Source of the DNA: Dastarcus helophoroides | Lineage: Eukaryota > Arthropoda > Insecta > Coleoptera > Bothrideridae | Length of the DNA stretch: 64,000 bases | Reading direction: 5' to 3' | Assembly: GCA_028583605.1 (NCBI GenBank) | Contig: CM053329.1 | Span: 32,822,992 to 32,886,991 of the forward strand | Part shown: piece by piece, positions 22,093 to 34,430 of the stretch | Layout of the letters: the number at the start of each line of letters is the position of its first letter | Position numbering within the stretch: position 1 is the stretch's first letter | Translations under genes and position numbers: made by a program | The notes under the pieces: model-generated | Databases searched by the model: none | What the model saw: only the letters and a program-made list of their open reading frames with translations | What the model was told of the DNA's origin: nothing

Positions 22093-22388
22093 ATATCATG
22101 ATCATATTAATTCTTTATTTAAAGTCTTTTTTATCATTAAAATTTGGGTACTTTTTATGTGAATGGGACACCAGGGATCGAAAAAATCACAATTAGGAAA
22201 AAGTTTGTCCTACGCGCAGATCTTTAATTTGCAAATAGTAAACTGTAAATCATTTACACTTGTAAAGCTTTCTAGTGTATTTCTACCACCACTTCATATC
22301 AAATTAGGCTTACCAACAATTTTCTATAGAGGATGGATCTCAATAAAAATGGATTTTTATATTTCAAAGAGAAATTCCCCATAATGAG

Positions 22389-22389
22389 T

Positions 22390-22434
<45 letters not shown>
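22389..22434 (+). repeat. (AGT)n microsatellite
   Basis: About fifteen uninterrupted AGT units. Confidence 0.95.
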
Positions 22435-22435
<1 letters not shown>

Positions 22436-22439
22436 AACC

Positions 22440-23320
22440 TCAAATTAAGAAAATTAATAAAAGACTCGTTGTTTAAAGAAGAATTAAATGTTTTGAAAAA
22501 ATCAGCATGAAGATACTTCAAAAATTTAATTGGAAATTGTTTGACTTACCATAAGAGTGACAACTCAGGATATTTGGTTAAAAAACTTTTATTGGAGTAT
22601 AAAACTTTGGGCTGCAATATGGAGATCAAGATTCATTTTTTAGATACATATCTTGACTTTATTCCTACAAATTAGGGGGCTCTGAGGGGTTCTAAGTGAT
22701 AAGAACTGATAAAAGTTTCATGTGGACATTTCAGTGATGGAAATACTTTATCAGGGTAGATTGAACTCAAGGAGGTTGACTGACTACTACTGCTTGATCA
22801 TGAGGGACCAATTAAAAGCAAAATAATCTAGAAAAATAAAGATTCTAAGTTCCTAATGTACATTTTTTATGCTATATTTTTGGAAATCCATCATTTTTTA
22901 AACACTTAACAAACAAATGTCGTGGGTGATAAAAATTTTAAAACTGCTTAGTTTAAATGACAACAACTAAGGCTCTTAAAAAATACAAAAGAAGTTCATG
23001 AGACGTGACAAAACTTCAATTTTGTTAACCAGTGATAATGGATGTAAAAAACCATAATTTTGAATAAAATCACTTTAGTGCCTATTTTTTGACCTTTTAT
23101 TCATATTTGAAGTGAAAACATCCTAAGGCGCGTTGAGCAATTTTGAACAGGAAGTAAACTTATGGTTTCGCGTCACTATCACGCGTTACCAACATGCTCT
23201 AATGTTAACAATATATTATAGTGTTAACACAGCATGCTGATTCATGCCTGTCGGTTCGAAGTTCAAACTACACAACATAGATATTGTATTTTTCCAGTTT
23301 TAAGTGTTCACTACTACCAG
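22440..23320. other. no gene or repeat recognised
   Basis: AT-rich sequence without coding signal. Confidence 0.4.
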
Positions 23321-23324
23321 CAGG

Positions 23325-23495
23325 GGGCCTAATTTTTTTGATGCCCGTTGAATCTAGAAATTTTAAGACAAAAATTGTAATTTCGAGATTATTGACAATA
23401 GAGAGCAGGATGCTTAATTTTTTTGATGCCCGTTGAAGCTAGAAATTTTTAAGACAAAAATTGTAATTTCGAGATTATTGACAGTAGAGATTTTA
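23325..23495. repeat. tandem duplication, ~85-bp unit
   Basis: TTTTTTTGATGCCCGTTGAA, then CTAGAAATTTT, AAGACAAAAATTGTAATTTC and GAGATTATTGACA.TAGAGA occur twice in a row with few changes. Confidence 0.9.
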
Positions 23496-24132
23496 AAGAA
23501 CGCAAAAGTAAACAGACTTATTTAAATTTTGAGAAACAAAGTCGAAATTTCGAAACAGATTTGGAAAGTCAAAATGTTTTCAAAAAATCAAAAATTTTAG
23601 TTTAAACTCAAAACTAAACAGTTTGACAATTATGTTAAGTAGGGTTTACAACCGAGTTTTTCAGAAAAAGTTCAAAATTAAAATAAAATTATGATAAATA
23701 AATAAAATGTCGAAAAAATATTGCAACCTCCTTCTTCTTTAGTCGACTTTAGTAGATATGTTGCGAATTACCCTCGATGGGTTATCTACGTGTTTGCAAT
23801 GTAGAAAACATATTATAAAAAATTGTTTAACTGTTCAATTTGCTACTACAGTAGCCGTCCTGTAGTAATGTGTATGGACTCCTTTAAATGACGTAATTCT
23901 TTAGAAATGGTCTAAAGCAAAGGTTACCCAACTTGTTGCATGTTAGGCCTCCCTTGAGTATAAAAGAAATATTCATGCCTCCTTTAAGTGTTTTCATTGC
24001 TACAATAAAAAAATTACGAAATTTATTTCTCAATTATTAAAAATAAATCCAAACTTTGGTGTTCACCGGTTCACCCTAGAAAATAAATAAGTACATAAAA
24101 ATATAACTGAATAATCATCAATCTATTCATAT

Positions 24133-24446
24133 TGTAACGAGATGTAATTATAAAATTTAGTTAAAGAATTTTGTAGAAAATTTGATAAGGGGAAGTTGCC
24201 GCGATAATGAATCAAACGGCAGATAAGCGATCCAGACCGATAAGTCTTATCAGCTTCTTCCTTCTAGAACCCGAAGCGAGACCTATATAAGGCGGTCAGC
24301 CTTTCCTCGCTTAGTTAGTCAATGAATAAGTTGCTTAATTAAACAGTGTTAAATGAATTACAATTGTAGTGTTCTGAGTTCAGTTTGGAATTAAAATGGT
24401 AACAATTCACCAATTCTTAATCATTCGAATCCGATAACGCGCAACA
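24133..24446 (+). mobile_element. solo LTR, copy 2
   Basis: It starts TGTAACGAGATG and ends CGCGCAACA, with ATAT on both sides (24129-24132 and 24447-24450). TATATAAG lies at 24284-24291 in the same GGCGGTCAGC context as copy 1. It shares GATAAGGGGAA, GCCGCGATAA and ACGGCAGATAAGCG with copy 1. At 314 bp it is shorter than copy 1 (380 bp). Confidence 0.82.
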
Positions 24447-24499
24447 ATATTAATCCACGACTAGTGCGTTGCCTCTACCAACCGAAATTTCATTAGCGT

Positions 24500-27290
24500 C
24501 TCACGTGCTCGAATTCTAAATGTCCAAATTTTCAAAAAAGTCTAATCAAAAACTCGAATCGAAGCTTATAGTTAAAAAAGGCAAACAATAGTGGGAATCC
24601 TAAAACATAATCGAACTTTTGAAAAATGTAAAATTTTGTTAAAATATCTCAAACCTTTTAATTGAAAATGTCAAAAATATGGCGAGATATTGAAAAAGTT
24701 ACGAATTTTTGGAAGTAACAATTTTTATAAATATGAAAATTTTCATAAAAAGTTAAAATTTTCAAATAATCAAAATCTTCAGAAATAGTTGAAATTTTGA
24801 AAAATAAGTAGACATTTTTAAAAGAATTTATAGGACACGAAATTTCCTTTTTTTAACAACATTTTCAAGATAACTCCCAAATTTTAATTTCAATGAATTT
24901 CAGATTTTCAAAAAGGTCAAAATTCTGAATCCCTATAATTTTAAAAAATTTTCAAAATAAGTTAAAATTTTGGAAGAATGCAAAAATTTGCAAAATAAAA
25001 ATGAAAATTTTAAAATTAAAATTTTGAGAAATATCAAATTTTCATAAATGGTCATAATTTTGGAAGAAGTTGAAAATATTGAAGTACAAAATTTTTAAAA
25101 ATTTCTACATTTTTAAAAAGAAGATAAAATTTTCAAAAAACAAAGTAAAAATCTTGGAAGCGGGAAACAATTTGCAAAATAAAGATGAAAATTCGAAATT
25201 TTGAAAAATGTGGAAATTTCCATAAAATGGCAAAATTTTGAAGAGGGTCGAAATTACAATAAACATCGATACTTTTATAAAGTTAATATTTTCAAAAAAA
25301 ATCAAACATCTTTAAAATAAAATCGAAAATTGACAAAAATTCATAATTTAAAAAAAGTCAAAATCTTCATAAAAATTTCAAAATTCCAAACAATAGTAGG
25401 TTTAAATCTCAAAAAAAAAAAAAAAAAATCTGACTCAAAATAATCCGAAAATTTTCAAGAATTTTCTGAAAATTGCCCAAATTTTGAAAAAACCTAAATT
25501 TACAAAAAAATCAAAATTTTTAAAAACAGATATTAATTCGAAAACAGTCGAAATTTTAAAAAATTAAAAATTTTTATTCGAAGAAAAAGGTAAAGATTAT
25601 TAAACAAAGGGGTCGACATTTTTGGAAATGGTACAAATTTCAAAAAAGGATAAAATTTGGAAAAAATGTCGAGATTTGAGAATCAAAATTTGCAAAAAAA
25701 ATTAAAATTTTGGAATAGTCGTAGATTTTAAATTTTAAAGAAAATGTCGAAAATTTTCAATAAATCTCAAATTATGTGAAAATGTAGAAAGTTAGAAAAG
25801 CTGCAATTTCGCAGCCGAAATTTTCAAAAATATACGTTAAAATTTTGTAAAAAGTCTACAATTTAAAATTATCATGAATATTATGAAAATTGCTTAAATT
25901 TTGAAAAAAACCCGAAATTTACGAAAAAAATTATATTTTCGAGAAAAAAACGAAATTTTCCAGATCTGGATTTTGAATAATCCGGATTTTTTAGAAAAAT
26001 TAAAAACCTCGAAACTTAAAAGACTAAATTTTAAAAAAGTGAAATTTTTGGGAAAAATTCAAAAATGTTAAAGAACTCCAAATTTGAATAAAAGAATTTC
26101 TAAATTTGGAATAAAGTAGAATTCTTAAAATAGCTTAAAGCTTTATAGAAAGTTAAAAAATTCGTAATTTTAAAGCCAAAGTTTTAAAAAATATAAGTTA
26201 AAATTTTTAAAAAAGTCAAAGATTTAAAAAAGAATCGCAATTTAAAAAAAAATAGTCAAAATTATCAAAAAAGTTTAAATTTTCGAAAGAAAAAAAGAGA
26301 AATTTTCAAGACTCGAAATTTAAAAGAAGTCCAAATTTTAAAAAAGTGAAATTTTTGAGAAAAAGCTGAAAATTTTAAAAAATTCCAAATTTTAACAAAA
26401 GAATTCCTAAATTTGGAATGAAATAGAAATTTTTAAAAAAGTTTGAAGCTTTCAAAAAACTTTAGGATAATCGACACCTTAAGAAACCAAAATGTTTTAA
26501 ACAATTGCAATGTTTTAAAGAGAAGCCGCCGTTTTGTCATAAAGTCAAAACGTTGAAAAAACTCCAAACTTTGTAAAAATATAGAAAGTTAAAAAAGTCG
26601 CTAATTTTAGAGCCAAAATTTTCAAAAATATAAGTTAACATTTTTAAAAAAGTCAAACAAATAGAACCCAAATTTTTCAAAGATGTTGAAGTTCTCAAAA
26701 CAGTTTGGATTTTCGAAAAAAAAACGAAATGTTTTAGGTCTTCAATATTGAAAAATTTTGATTTTGAAAAAGGCAAAATTTTTCAAAACTTCCAAACTTA
26801 ATAAGTCCAAATGAATTTTAAAAAGGTACAAATCTAAGAAAAGGGCAAAATTTTTGAAAGAACTGGAAATTTTGAAAAGAGAATTCCTTAATTTGAAATA
26901 ACATCGAATTTTTAAAAAAATTTCAACCTTCCAAAAAAAATTTTAAAAAATCGAAAGCTTAAAAACCAAAATTTAGTAAACGGTTGCAACGGTTTTGAAA
27001 AAAGTCATAATTTTGAAGTATAAATCGAAACTTTGAAATGAGAACGAAATTTTTTTAAAAGCCAATATTTTCAAGAATTAAACTATGAAAAATTTTTTGA
27101 AAAAGTCGAAATTTTAAAAAAAAAATTTGTAGTTTTGGAAAAGGTCGAAATAGTCAAATTTTTAAACATTTTTCGAAAATTCTAAATAATGAAAGAGTAA
27201 AAATTTTGAAAAAGTAGTAATTTGAAAATGTAGGTATTTTTAAAAAGTATAAATTTAAAAAATACTGGAAATTTTTAAAAATTTCGATCA
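24500..27290. repeat. A-rich AAAATTTTGAAAAA/GTCGAAATTTT low-complexity block
   Basis: The plus strand is dominated by variants of AAAATTTTCAAAAAAGTCG for about 2.8 kb. No unit is sharply conserved. The ORFs here (for example 25105-25305 and 26537-26776, minus) are Phe/Leu/Lys-rich artefacts of the composition. Confidence 0.75.
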
Positions 27291-27360
27291 TATGATGTCC
27301 CCTTTAGGATTTCGTTACGCCCCCCTAGCGAAGCGTGCCCCACTAGTTGGAAAGTCCTGG

Positions 27361-28150
27361 ATTACACGTTCTAAGACTGTATTAAAAAAGACTTGCCTGT
27401 CAGCTGACTGCTTACGCTTAACTCTAAAGGTGTGCGTTTCAGGCTACCCTAGAAGTCGAATATACTGGAACATGTCATTGAATTCGAAAAATCAAAAATC
27501 TATGATTTGATGTGTTTATGAAACTATTTTAAATTTTTGGTATTTACATAGGCAGTAGGCGGTATTAGGAGGCAGAACACATTGTATGACAACATAAAAA
27601 ATCTAAATAAATAGAAGATTGTTTACAAAACCTCAAGAAGTAGGACAACTTTGGAATAAGGGTGTGGAAAACGAAGCCAAATACTTTGAGAGAAATTAAA
27701 GTGTGTTTGTTCATTTGCGTAATAAAGTATTATTGTTTCCATTCAGCGTATTAATTAATTAAAGCCACTAAATTCACATAAACTAGTCCGAAATTAATTC
27801 GACACCTTGTCCTACATGCAATAAAAGAGGTTGAAATTGCATACACATCAAATTTGTACATCGCCTAATCTAATGGAAATGAAGGTCGAACTTATATTTC
27901 ACTGTGTATTGATCTTTTATTTCAACGGACGCCAATTAATCCTAATGGACGCGGCATTTTGCAGAAACGACGCTTGTTAATTAGGAAAATGTACGTTAAA
28001 AGAGACATAACTCAATTGCCTCGTTCGACGAAAGCTGTCGAAGGGACAAACAATTAAGCGCAGAACTGAAAAATCGTAAGTCAATCTACCAGGCAAATTT
28101 GCACAACTGAATTCAATAATGTCCCCACGGAAATTACGTTTCTAATTTCA
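27361..28150. other. less repetitive DNA, no gene recognised
   Basis: More even base composition than its neighbours, with a stretch around 27860-28060 of mixed sequence. I see no coding frame. Confidence 0.4.
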
Positions 28151-28261
28151 ACTTTACCATTTTTCCTTACAATGTAGAAATATTCACGATTTTTATGATA
28201 ATTTCGATTTTATGTTGAATATTTTCATTTTCTTAAATTCTCCGAATATTATTTTTTGTTT

Positions 28262-28320
28262 GGTAGAACGGACTGGTTTCAGGGGACTAGATTTGTATTT
28301 CAATTTTTGAAGAGAGGCCA
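28262..28320 (+). mobile_element. foldback element fragment, copy C
   Basis: GTAGAACGGACTGG, GTTTCAGGGGAC and TAGATTTGTATTTCAATTTT come from the same family as 775-1025, but joined in rearranged order and without the hammerhead-like part. Confidence 0.55.
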
Positions 28321-29215
28321 TGTTTTTCGAAAATTGAAACTTTCAAAAAAATCGAGTCAAAAAGTCAGATTTGCAAAATAGTTGAAATTTTGAGTCAAAC
28401 CTTTAAAGAAGGTCAGCATTTACAAAAATACGATCAAACATTTGAAAAGGGTCAAACGTTAAAACTTCGAAATAAGTCAAAATATAAAAAAAAAAATTAA
28501 ATACTGATGAAGAGTGTTTGGAAAAAGTTGACATTCCAAAAAAAATTAACAAAGAGAAAATTTGTGAAAAAACGTAGCAAGTTTTCAAAAAAAATCAAAA
28601 TACATCCAAATAATCCAAAATTTGAAATAAGTTGGAATTTTCAAAATGTGGAAATTTTCAATCAAATCGAAAATTTTAAAATAAGTAAGCAGTTTTCAAA
28701 AAAATATTGAAACAAAAAATAAAATAATTTCCAGAAAAAGTATAAATTTCAAAATAAGTCGAAGTCTTGAGAAAAATTAGACATTTTGAACAATTCGAAT
28801 ATTTTAAAAAGATCGAAGTTCAGATTTTAAAAAAGTCGAAATTTTCAAAAAGATGGGAATTTAAAAAAGATCGAACTTATTTTTGGAAAAAAAACAAAAT
28901 TTTGAAAAAGGATCAAATTTGTAAAAGAAAGTTTCGAATTTCGAAATTTCCAAAAAAAAATCAAAGAGCCTCAAAAAGGCGAAATTTAAATGGTCTAACT
29001 TTTGAAAAATATTCAAATATTCAATGGTCGAATAAAAATCGAGTTTTTCAAAAAAGAAATCAGTCGAAATACTGAGACAAAGTCGAAATTTGGAAAAATC
29101 TCAAGATTTAAAAAAATCAAGCTTTCAAGGGCAAAAGTTGAAATCTTCAAAAAAAATTGATTGATTTAAAAAAGATCAACAACTGTAAAAAAGTCGTTGA
29201 GAAACGTTTAAATTT
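28320..29215. repeat. A-rich TCGAAATTTT low-complexity block
   Basis: It has the same word composition as 24500-27290 (GTCGAAATTTTCAAAAA). The Lys/Phe-rich ORFs at 28507 and 28767 are artefacts. Confidence 0.7.
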
Positions 29216-29217
29216 TA

Positions 29218-29342
29218 AGTCATCTTCAGAAAAATACTAAGAGATACTCTCTGAAGATGATAGCTTGGCTATCGAAACTCATTAGAGCAACTTTTGTTGG
29301 GTTTTTAATTTTTCTTGGTTTCAGGGGACAAGATTTGTAGTA
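29218..29342 (+). mobile_element. foldback element with hammerhead-like motif, copy D
   Basis: CTCT-CTGAAGA-T-GATAGC-TTG-GCTATC-GAAAC (29247-29278), then AGAG able to pair with CTCT as helix I. It is followed by the family's GTTTCAGGGGACAAGATTTG end. The left arm is reduced to CATCTTCAG at 29221. Confidence 0.7.
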
Positions 29343-29860
29343 TTTTAATTTCTGGTATTATAATAATTTTATTCTTCAAATTTCGGTTTTTTAATTTTTC
29401 AAAATCTGCTTTATAAATCTTTAAGCACTGAATGCCCCACCACGCACAGCTTAAAGGGCTGGAGGTAGTACCATGGTATTTTACACGGGTATTCCCAGTA
29501 ATACGTAGGTGATCACCAAGAGAGGATGTTTCAAAATTCAACCCCTAATGGCCTAAAAATAGGCATTAAAAACCACCGATGCAATGAATAATAATCGTGA
29601 TTGTATTTAAAGTTGCTGAGACTTGATATCGTCTCCACGCGAATTTCTCCAAATTGTTGCGGTGATCAGTACATATTTTCTCTTTTTAAAAGTTCTTTTT
29701 TTTTAATTTAAACGTTTCAAACTTAAAATTTTAACTTTAACTTAGCACTTTCCATATTTACATCAAAATGTATAGGATGATATTTCTCCAAATTTCGAGT
29801 TTGTAGTTAAAATTTTCTGCCCAAAATCGATAAAATTAGAGTAGTGTTGTAAAAATTTCA
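29343..29860. other. no gene recognised
   Basis: Mixed AT-rich DNA with a more balanced stretch at 29430-29560; no supported coding frame. Confidence 0.35.
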
Positions 29861-29867
29861 GGCTAAT

Positions 29868-30170
29868 GCTCTAGCAACAAAATTGCAAAACTTGTGTCTA
29901 TAGACAAAGTTCTGCGATTGTCTGTAAACAAATGGGAAACAAATCCCGTGTTCCAAAACACCTCCTGAACAAGTAGCAATTCCACAGATTACTGTCTCAC
30001 TTGTTAAGGTGTTTCGGAAACTAGTTTCGCTGAATTGTGCAGATGTGGACACCTGACGAGGTCCTTAAACCATTTTGAGATTTGTTCAGGACTGTCTACA
30101 GCCAAAATTTTCGATTTTTGTACAGACAGTCGCACGGTTTTGTCTACGAGCTGTGTACTAAGCCTAAGAC
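29868..30170 (+). repeat. ~305-bp repeat family, copy 1
   Basis: It shares AACAAAATTGCA.AACT..TGTCTATAG, AAATGGGAAACAAATC, AGCAATTCCA, GTCTCACTTGT.A.GGTGT, GAAACTAGTTT and CCATTTTGAGATTTGTT with two adjacent copies at 47505 and 47810. Self-complementary GTCTATAGAC words recur in the family. Origin not recognised. Confidence 0.8.
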
Positions 30171-30179
30171 ATAAAATTT

Positions 30180-30660
30180 ACCTAAATTAAACATTTTTTT
30201 CAACTTTCGGATGTTTCTTGAAGTTTCGAAAAGCAATTTTGAGAAGCAGAGATGGAAATTTCGATTTTGAACTTTAGAAATCAAATTGTAACATTTGAGA
30301 ATAGAGTCAAAACAACAACAAAAAAGGAGATTATTTTTGGAAATTTTTCGGATTTTGTTTCAGCAGTTTCTATGTAGTGGGGATTTAAAATGTTTTTTTT
30401 AATTGCGACGTTAAAGCGTAATGTTGAAAATAACTTCGACATTTAAGGACAAAGTTAAGATTTTAAAAAACAATTCGCTTTTTATTTGTTAAAATTTTGA
30501 GAAAAATGTCAAAATCGTGAAACTGAAAAAAAGTGAAACAAGTTTAAAGACATTTATATTTTAAAAATTTGGGCAGATATGGGGACTAACGACAGAAGTG
30601 AAAACTTAAAACTTTTAATGTAACAAATTGCAAGGTATTTCAAAAAAAATCTTTTTCCAA
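30180..30660. other. A/T-rich filler, no gene
   Basis: Degenerate GAAATTT/TTCGA words as in the larger blocks; no coding signal. Confidence 0.45.
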
Positions 30661-30719
30661 ACTGTCAGCGGAGTCTCTCAGTTGAGAAGAAGTACAAATA
30701 ATTGAGGGAGGCGACTAAC

Positions 30720-30945
30720 ACCCAATCGCCACCCTCCAAAATTTTCTTTTTTATATATTTTCATGGTACTCCTCCACTTTTTCTCCCCCTCAATTTTTCT
30801 TTGTTATGTATTTTCATGGCGCCCCCCATTTTTTCATCCCCCCCCATTTTTCTTCATCATATGTTCATTTTGCCCCCCTCCAATTGTTCTTTTTCATGTT
30901 TTCATTTTGCCCCCCTCCCAATTTTTTTTATATTTTTACCCGAAT
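30720..30945 (+). repeat. C-run minisatellite, ~54-bp unit, about four copies
   Basis: Units of the form TTTTCATGG.., CCCCC.CC, AATTTTTCTT.. begin near 30756, 30811, 30864 and 30900; the last is shortened. The overlapping plus-strand frames all stay open because the array lacks stops, which does not make them genes. Confidence 0.75.
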
Positions 30946-30999
30946 TAGCGGGTGTCGGATTAGCCAGATCTCGGATTATCCGACTTTCTTCGAATTTTT

Positions 31000-32145
31000 G
31001 TGTTTTTTATTTCGAATTTGATTGAGAACTTCTGTTATGAATCAGAGCATTTTAAAAAAAGTCCTAAACGCAAGGTTGTAAACAGTATTCACAGAAATTT
31101 CTACTTTTTTTCACAACAACAAGCGCCAATTTGGCTTTTCTGATTATTTATTTTCTTAAAATTAAAACGTTACAATTAAAAATTTACGATTAACATAAAA
31201 TTGTCAAATCAAACATCGAAGAAAAATTAAATAATAAAAATTTCATATTTCAAGTTAAAATTTCTAGAATAAAGTTGAAAAGCAGAAATTTGGTCTTTTT
31301 GACCTATATATAATCTATAAGTTGTTTCTCAAAATTTTGTGCTAAAATGCAAAATTTAGAAATGATATCAAAATTTCGAGAAGAAATTTTGAGATGTTTT
31401 TAAAAAATGGTCCTCCACATTTCAATTTGAATATCGTAATTTCTAAATTAAACCCAAAATTTCGCTAAAAACTATTTTTTTTTAAATTTCCTATTTAAAG
31501 CTCCAAAATTCTTCTAAATTTTGACTTTTTTTCGAAGCTGTTCAATTTAAGCTTAAACAAAAAAACACCCCTTTTTAAATGCTAGCTTAAAATCGAAATT
31601 TAGTTAAGTCTCGAATTCGTTTTGTACAATTTTAAACATTCTCAGTTTAGGTCAGTATTCAACAAAACTTAAAATTTTTAGGAACAGGCAAATTTATCAA
31701 AAAGCCAAAGTTAAAAAACTTCGAAGTTTCGAGGATAAGGTCAACATTTATCGATTTTGTCAATTTTAATAATAAAAGGTTAATTTTTTTTTTAATTTGA
31801 AAATTCTGATAAAAGTTCGAAAACTTCAAATAATCGAGCAATTTTGAAAAAATCCAGTTTTCCAAAATGACGGAAATTTTTTAAAAAGTCAAATTTCTCA
31901 AATAAAAACCCCATTTAATATCCAGTTTCGTCTTTCCATACGATTTTGATTTATTTTCGAACTTTTTGAAAATCATGACAAAAATTTTGATCTTTTCTCA
32001 AAATTTCGACCTTTTTTGAAAATTATAATTTTCTTTAATAAATTTTATAATATTGAAATATTATTCTTTCGAAAACTCCTATCTTTTTTCAAAATATTCA
32101 CTGTTCTGAAAATGTCCACCTTTCTTAAAACATTCAACTAATTTC
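31000..32145. repeat. TCGA-rich A/T low-complexity block
   Basis: Words such as AAATTTCGA, TTTTGACCTTTT and GAAATTTTGAG. Polarity shifts from mixed to T-rich after about 31950. No gene. Confidence 0.6.
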
Positions 32146-32149
32146 TTGA

Positions 32150-33050
32150 AGTTTTGCTTTTTTACTTGAAAATTTCGACCTATTTTAAAACGTTCTTCCT
32201 TCCTTAAAATTTTGAATCTCTAATAGATTTAAAATTGGGCCTTTTTTTAGAAACTTTACAACTCTCTTTAAAAATTAATCACGAAATTTCGAATTTCTTT
32301 TTACAATTTTGAGAGTTAACTCGAAACTTAACTTACCAATTAATTAAGCGTGAGCTTGTGCGATAGAATGGTGGGGAGTCATGTGACAAGCGTGAGTTTG
32401 TGGTAACATCTATAAATAAAAAACTCCCAACCAGTCACTTTACGTTAAAAATGTAAATATCTCCTCTGACAAAACGACCGGTGGGCGGTTACCGGCGACG
32501 GTAGGTTTAAACAGAAGATTTACTTGAAAATTCCATAAAGAAACTCGGTCAAATGAGGTAGAAAAACGTGTTCCAATTTGAAGTTTTGCATTTTTTCTTG
32601 AAAATTTCGACTTATTTTAAAAATTTCGTCGATTTGCTAAAAATCTTTAATTTACATTTTTAAATTTATTCCTTAAAATTTTGAGTCTCTTAATAGATTT
32701 AAAATTGGGACTTATTTTAGAAACTTTGCAAATCTCTTTAGAAATTAATCACGAAATTTCGAATTTTTTTCCAAATTCGAGAGTTAACTCGAAACTTAAC
32801 TTACCAATTAATTAAGCGTGAGCTTGTGCGTTAGAGTGGTGGGTCATGTGACAAGCGTGAGTTTGTGGTAACATCTATAAATAAGAAAAACTCCCCAACC
32901 GGTCACTTTGCGTTGAAAATGTAAACATCTCCTCTGAAAAAACGACCGGTGGGCGGTCACCGGCGACGATAGGTTTAAACAGAAGGCTTACTTGAAAATT
33001 CCATAAAGAAAATCGGTCGAATGAGGCAGAAAAACATGTTCCAATTTTCA
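32150..33050. repeat. tandem direct duplication, ~468-bp offset
   Basis: ACCAATTAATTAAGCG (32335 and 32803), GTGACAAGCGTGAGTTTGTG and CGACCGGTGGGCGG followed by ACCGGCGACG, then AACAGAAG..TTACTTGAAAA occur in both units in the same order. Similarity begins near 32150 and 32580 and ends near 32575 and 33045. No ORF or ribozyme core found. Confidence 0.88.
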
Positions 33051-34010
33051 CAATTCGAAACTAATCTCGAAGTTTGAAGTCAGCGGCGCGCTACCCTTCC
33101 GATAGAAACATACTTAATTCCCAAGAGAAACGTGATAGTTCAAGAATCAATCTCAGGCGTCTACTTTTTGACTATGAACTTAACCATTCAAGGTTTATTT
33201 TGAATTTTAGATTTCAAACTCGTATAACGGATTTTTCTAATTATTTTTGTTTTTCCTATTTTTTGTTCTTTAATTAAAAAACGGTCAGCATCTACTTTCG
33301 AACACTTCGCTTAAAATTGCATAAAAATCTGCTGGTGAAAGTCTTGAGATAACTTAAGCGTAAAATTGATAACACTGTGGGAAGTTTAAAAAACCGAGAG
33401 TCCCTGGAAACAGGTCAGGAGATTAAAAATCGACTAAAAACCATATTGCATGCCAGCACGACCTCTCATGCAATTCATTAGGGATTTGTATATTTTAAAT
33501 TAATCTCCACGAATAGCAATAAATCTCGCCTGAGAATTATCACCGACAATGGAATCGCTTCGACAATTACACTTTCTCAGTTTCGCCATTAAAGATCTAC
33601 ATGTCTAATAAGGCTTATGTTATAAACGGTGTTTCTCGGTTTGTTCGTTTTGTTTACACAGTAGTGTTTGCATTCCTACGCCAAACGTACGTGTTAAACA
33701 TGTTAAATATCCGGCAATTTCCTCTCCTTAAGAAAGAAAATTTCTCTTCGCACTCACAGTTTCAATGCATTTCTAAGAATGTTCCTTTCAGTGTCGCATT
33801 GGAGCTGTCGTTTTAGGAAGTTACCTGAACGGTCTAACGCACAGTTTTTACCTTTTTCGTCCCCTGGCTCTCCCCTTCATATCTCCACATAGTTTAACTG
33901 ACTTTTTATTTACTACTAGTTGACCCCATGACTTTGTCAGCGCAAAACGTCATATTTCAAAATAAAATAATTTCTCATTTGATTTTGACAGAATAATAGA
34001 TTCAAAGCTT
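33050..34010. other. no gene recognised
   Basis: ORFs at 33074-33277 and 33601-33816 were examined; neither shows a domain motif or splice context. Confidence 0.4.
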
Positions 34011-34014
34011 CGCG

Positions 34015-34430
34015 CTTCAGTAGCCGCTAGCCGGCGTGCAATATTATATTAGCCATAAACCATTGCAGATTGGTTTCTCTTATATATGTTATAACCTCAA
34101 ATAAAATTGTTAGCACAGTTGAGTTTTTTGAAGTGAGAGGTTAAGTTTTAATATAATAAAAATAGTCTAAAGGGTACCCCTAAAAATACTCTACATTTCA
34201 ATATAAGTTACATCAAAGTTGATTTAGCAGTTTCCGAGATTAGCGCGGACAAAGGATCAATCGACAGACAGACAGACAGGCACTCAAGCCGCGTATAGAC
34301 ATAACTCGCATCATTAAATGCACCTCATTCCGAACGTATCCAAACAAAACGCGAAGATGTTCGGAACGAGGTTCGGTTCTCGATGTGGTTCAAGTCTGTA
34401 CGCGGCTTTTTAGACACTTCAATTTTATTA
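34015..34430 (-). repeat. dispersed ~300-bp repeat, copy 2, interrupted by a MITE
   Basis: Reverse-oriented relative of 7040-7365, with ATTGGTTTCTCTTATATATG, CCTCAAATAAAATTGTTAGC and a GACA run. The similarity to copy 1 resumes at TTTATTAATAT near 34425, after a 123-bp insertion. Confidence 0.7.
34286..34408. mobile_element. 123-bp MITE inserted in the dispersed repeat
   Basis: AAGCCGCGTATAGAC at the left and GTCTGTACGCGGCTT at the right are inverted repeats with two mismatches. Inner words CATTCCGAACGT and TGTTCGGAACGAGG are also roughly mirrored. It is absent from copy 1 of the host repeat at 7.1 kb, an empty-site comparison that supports insertion. Confidence 0.7.

Larger units (their letters stand above)
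23918..27360. mobile_element. probable hAT-type relic enclosing an A-rich block
   Basis: CAAAGGTTACCCAACTTGTT at 23918 and the reverse complement of the right end, CCAGGACTTTCCAACTAGT, share a terminal pattern with about six mismatches over 21 bases. Next to the right end is CCCCCTAGCGAAGCGTGCCC, a GC-rich stretch of the kind seen near hAT ends. I could not confirm an 8-bp duplication, so the boundaries are tentative. Inside lie solo LTR copy 2 and a 2.8-kb TCGA-rich block, the same arrangement as in the hAT at 10.4 kb. Confidence 0.4.

Noticed and set aside
29868..30170. Hammerhead candidate from CCTGACGAGGTCC in the 305-bp repeat
   Set aside because: No GAAA follows a closing helix II, and the other two copies have lost the CTGANGA word.
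30702..31025. 107-codon ORF and two overlapping frames
   Set aside because: All three frames run through a C-run minisatellite that lacks stop codons; composition is Phe/Pro only.
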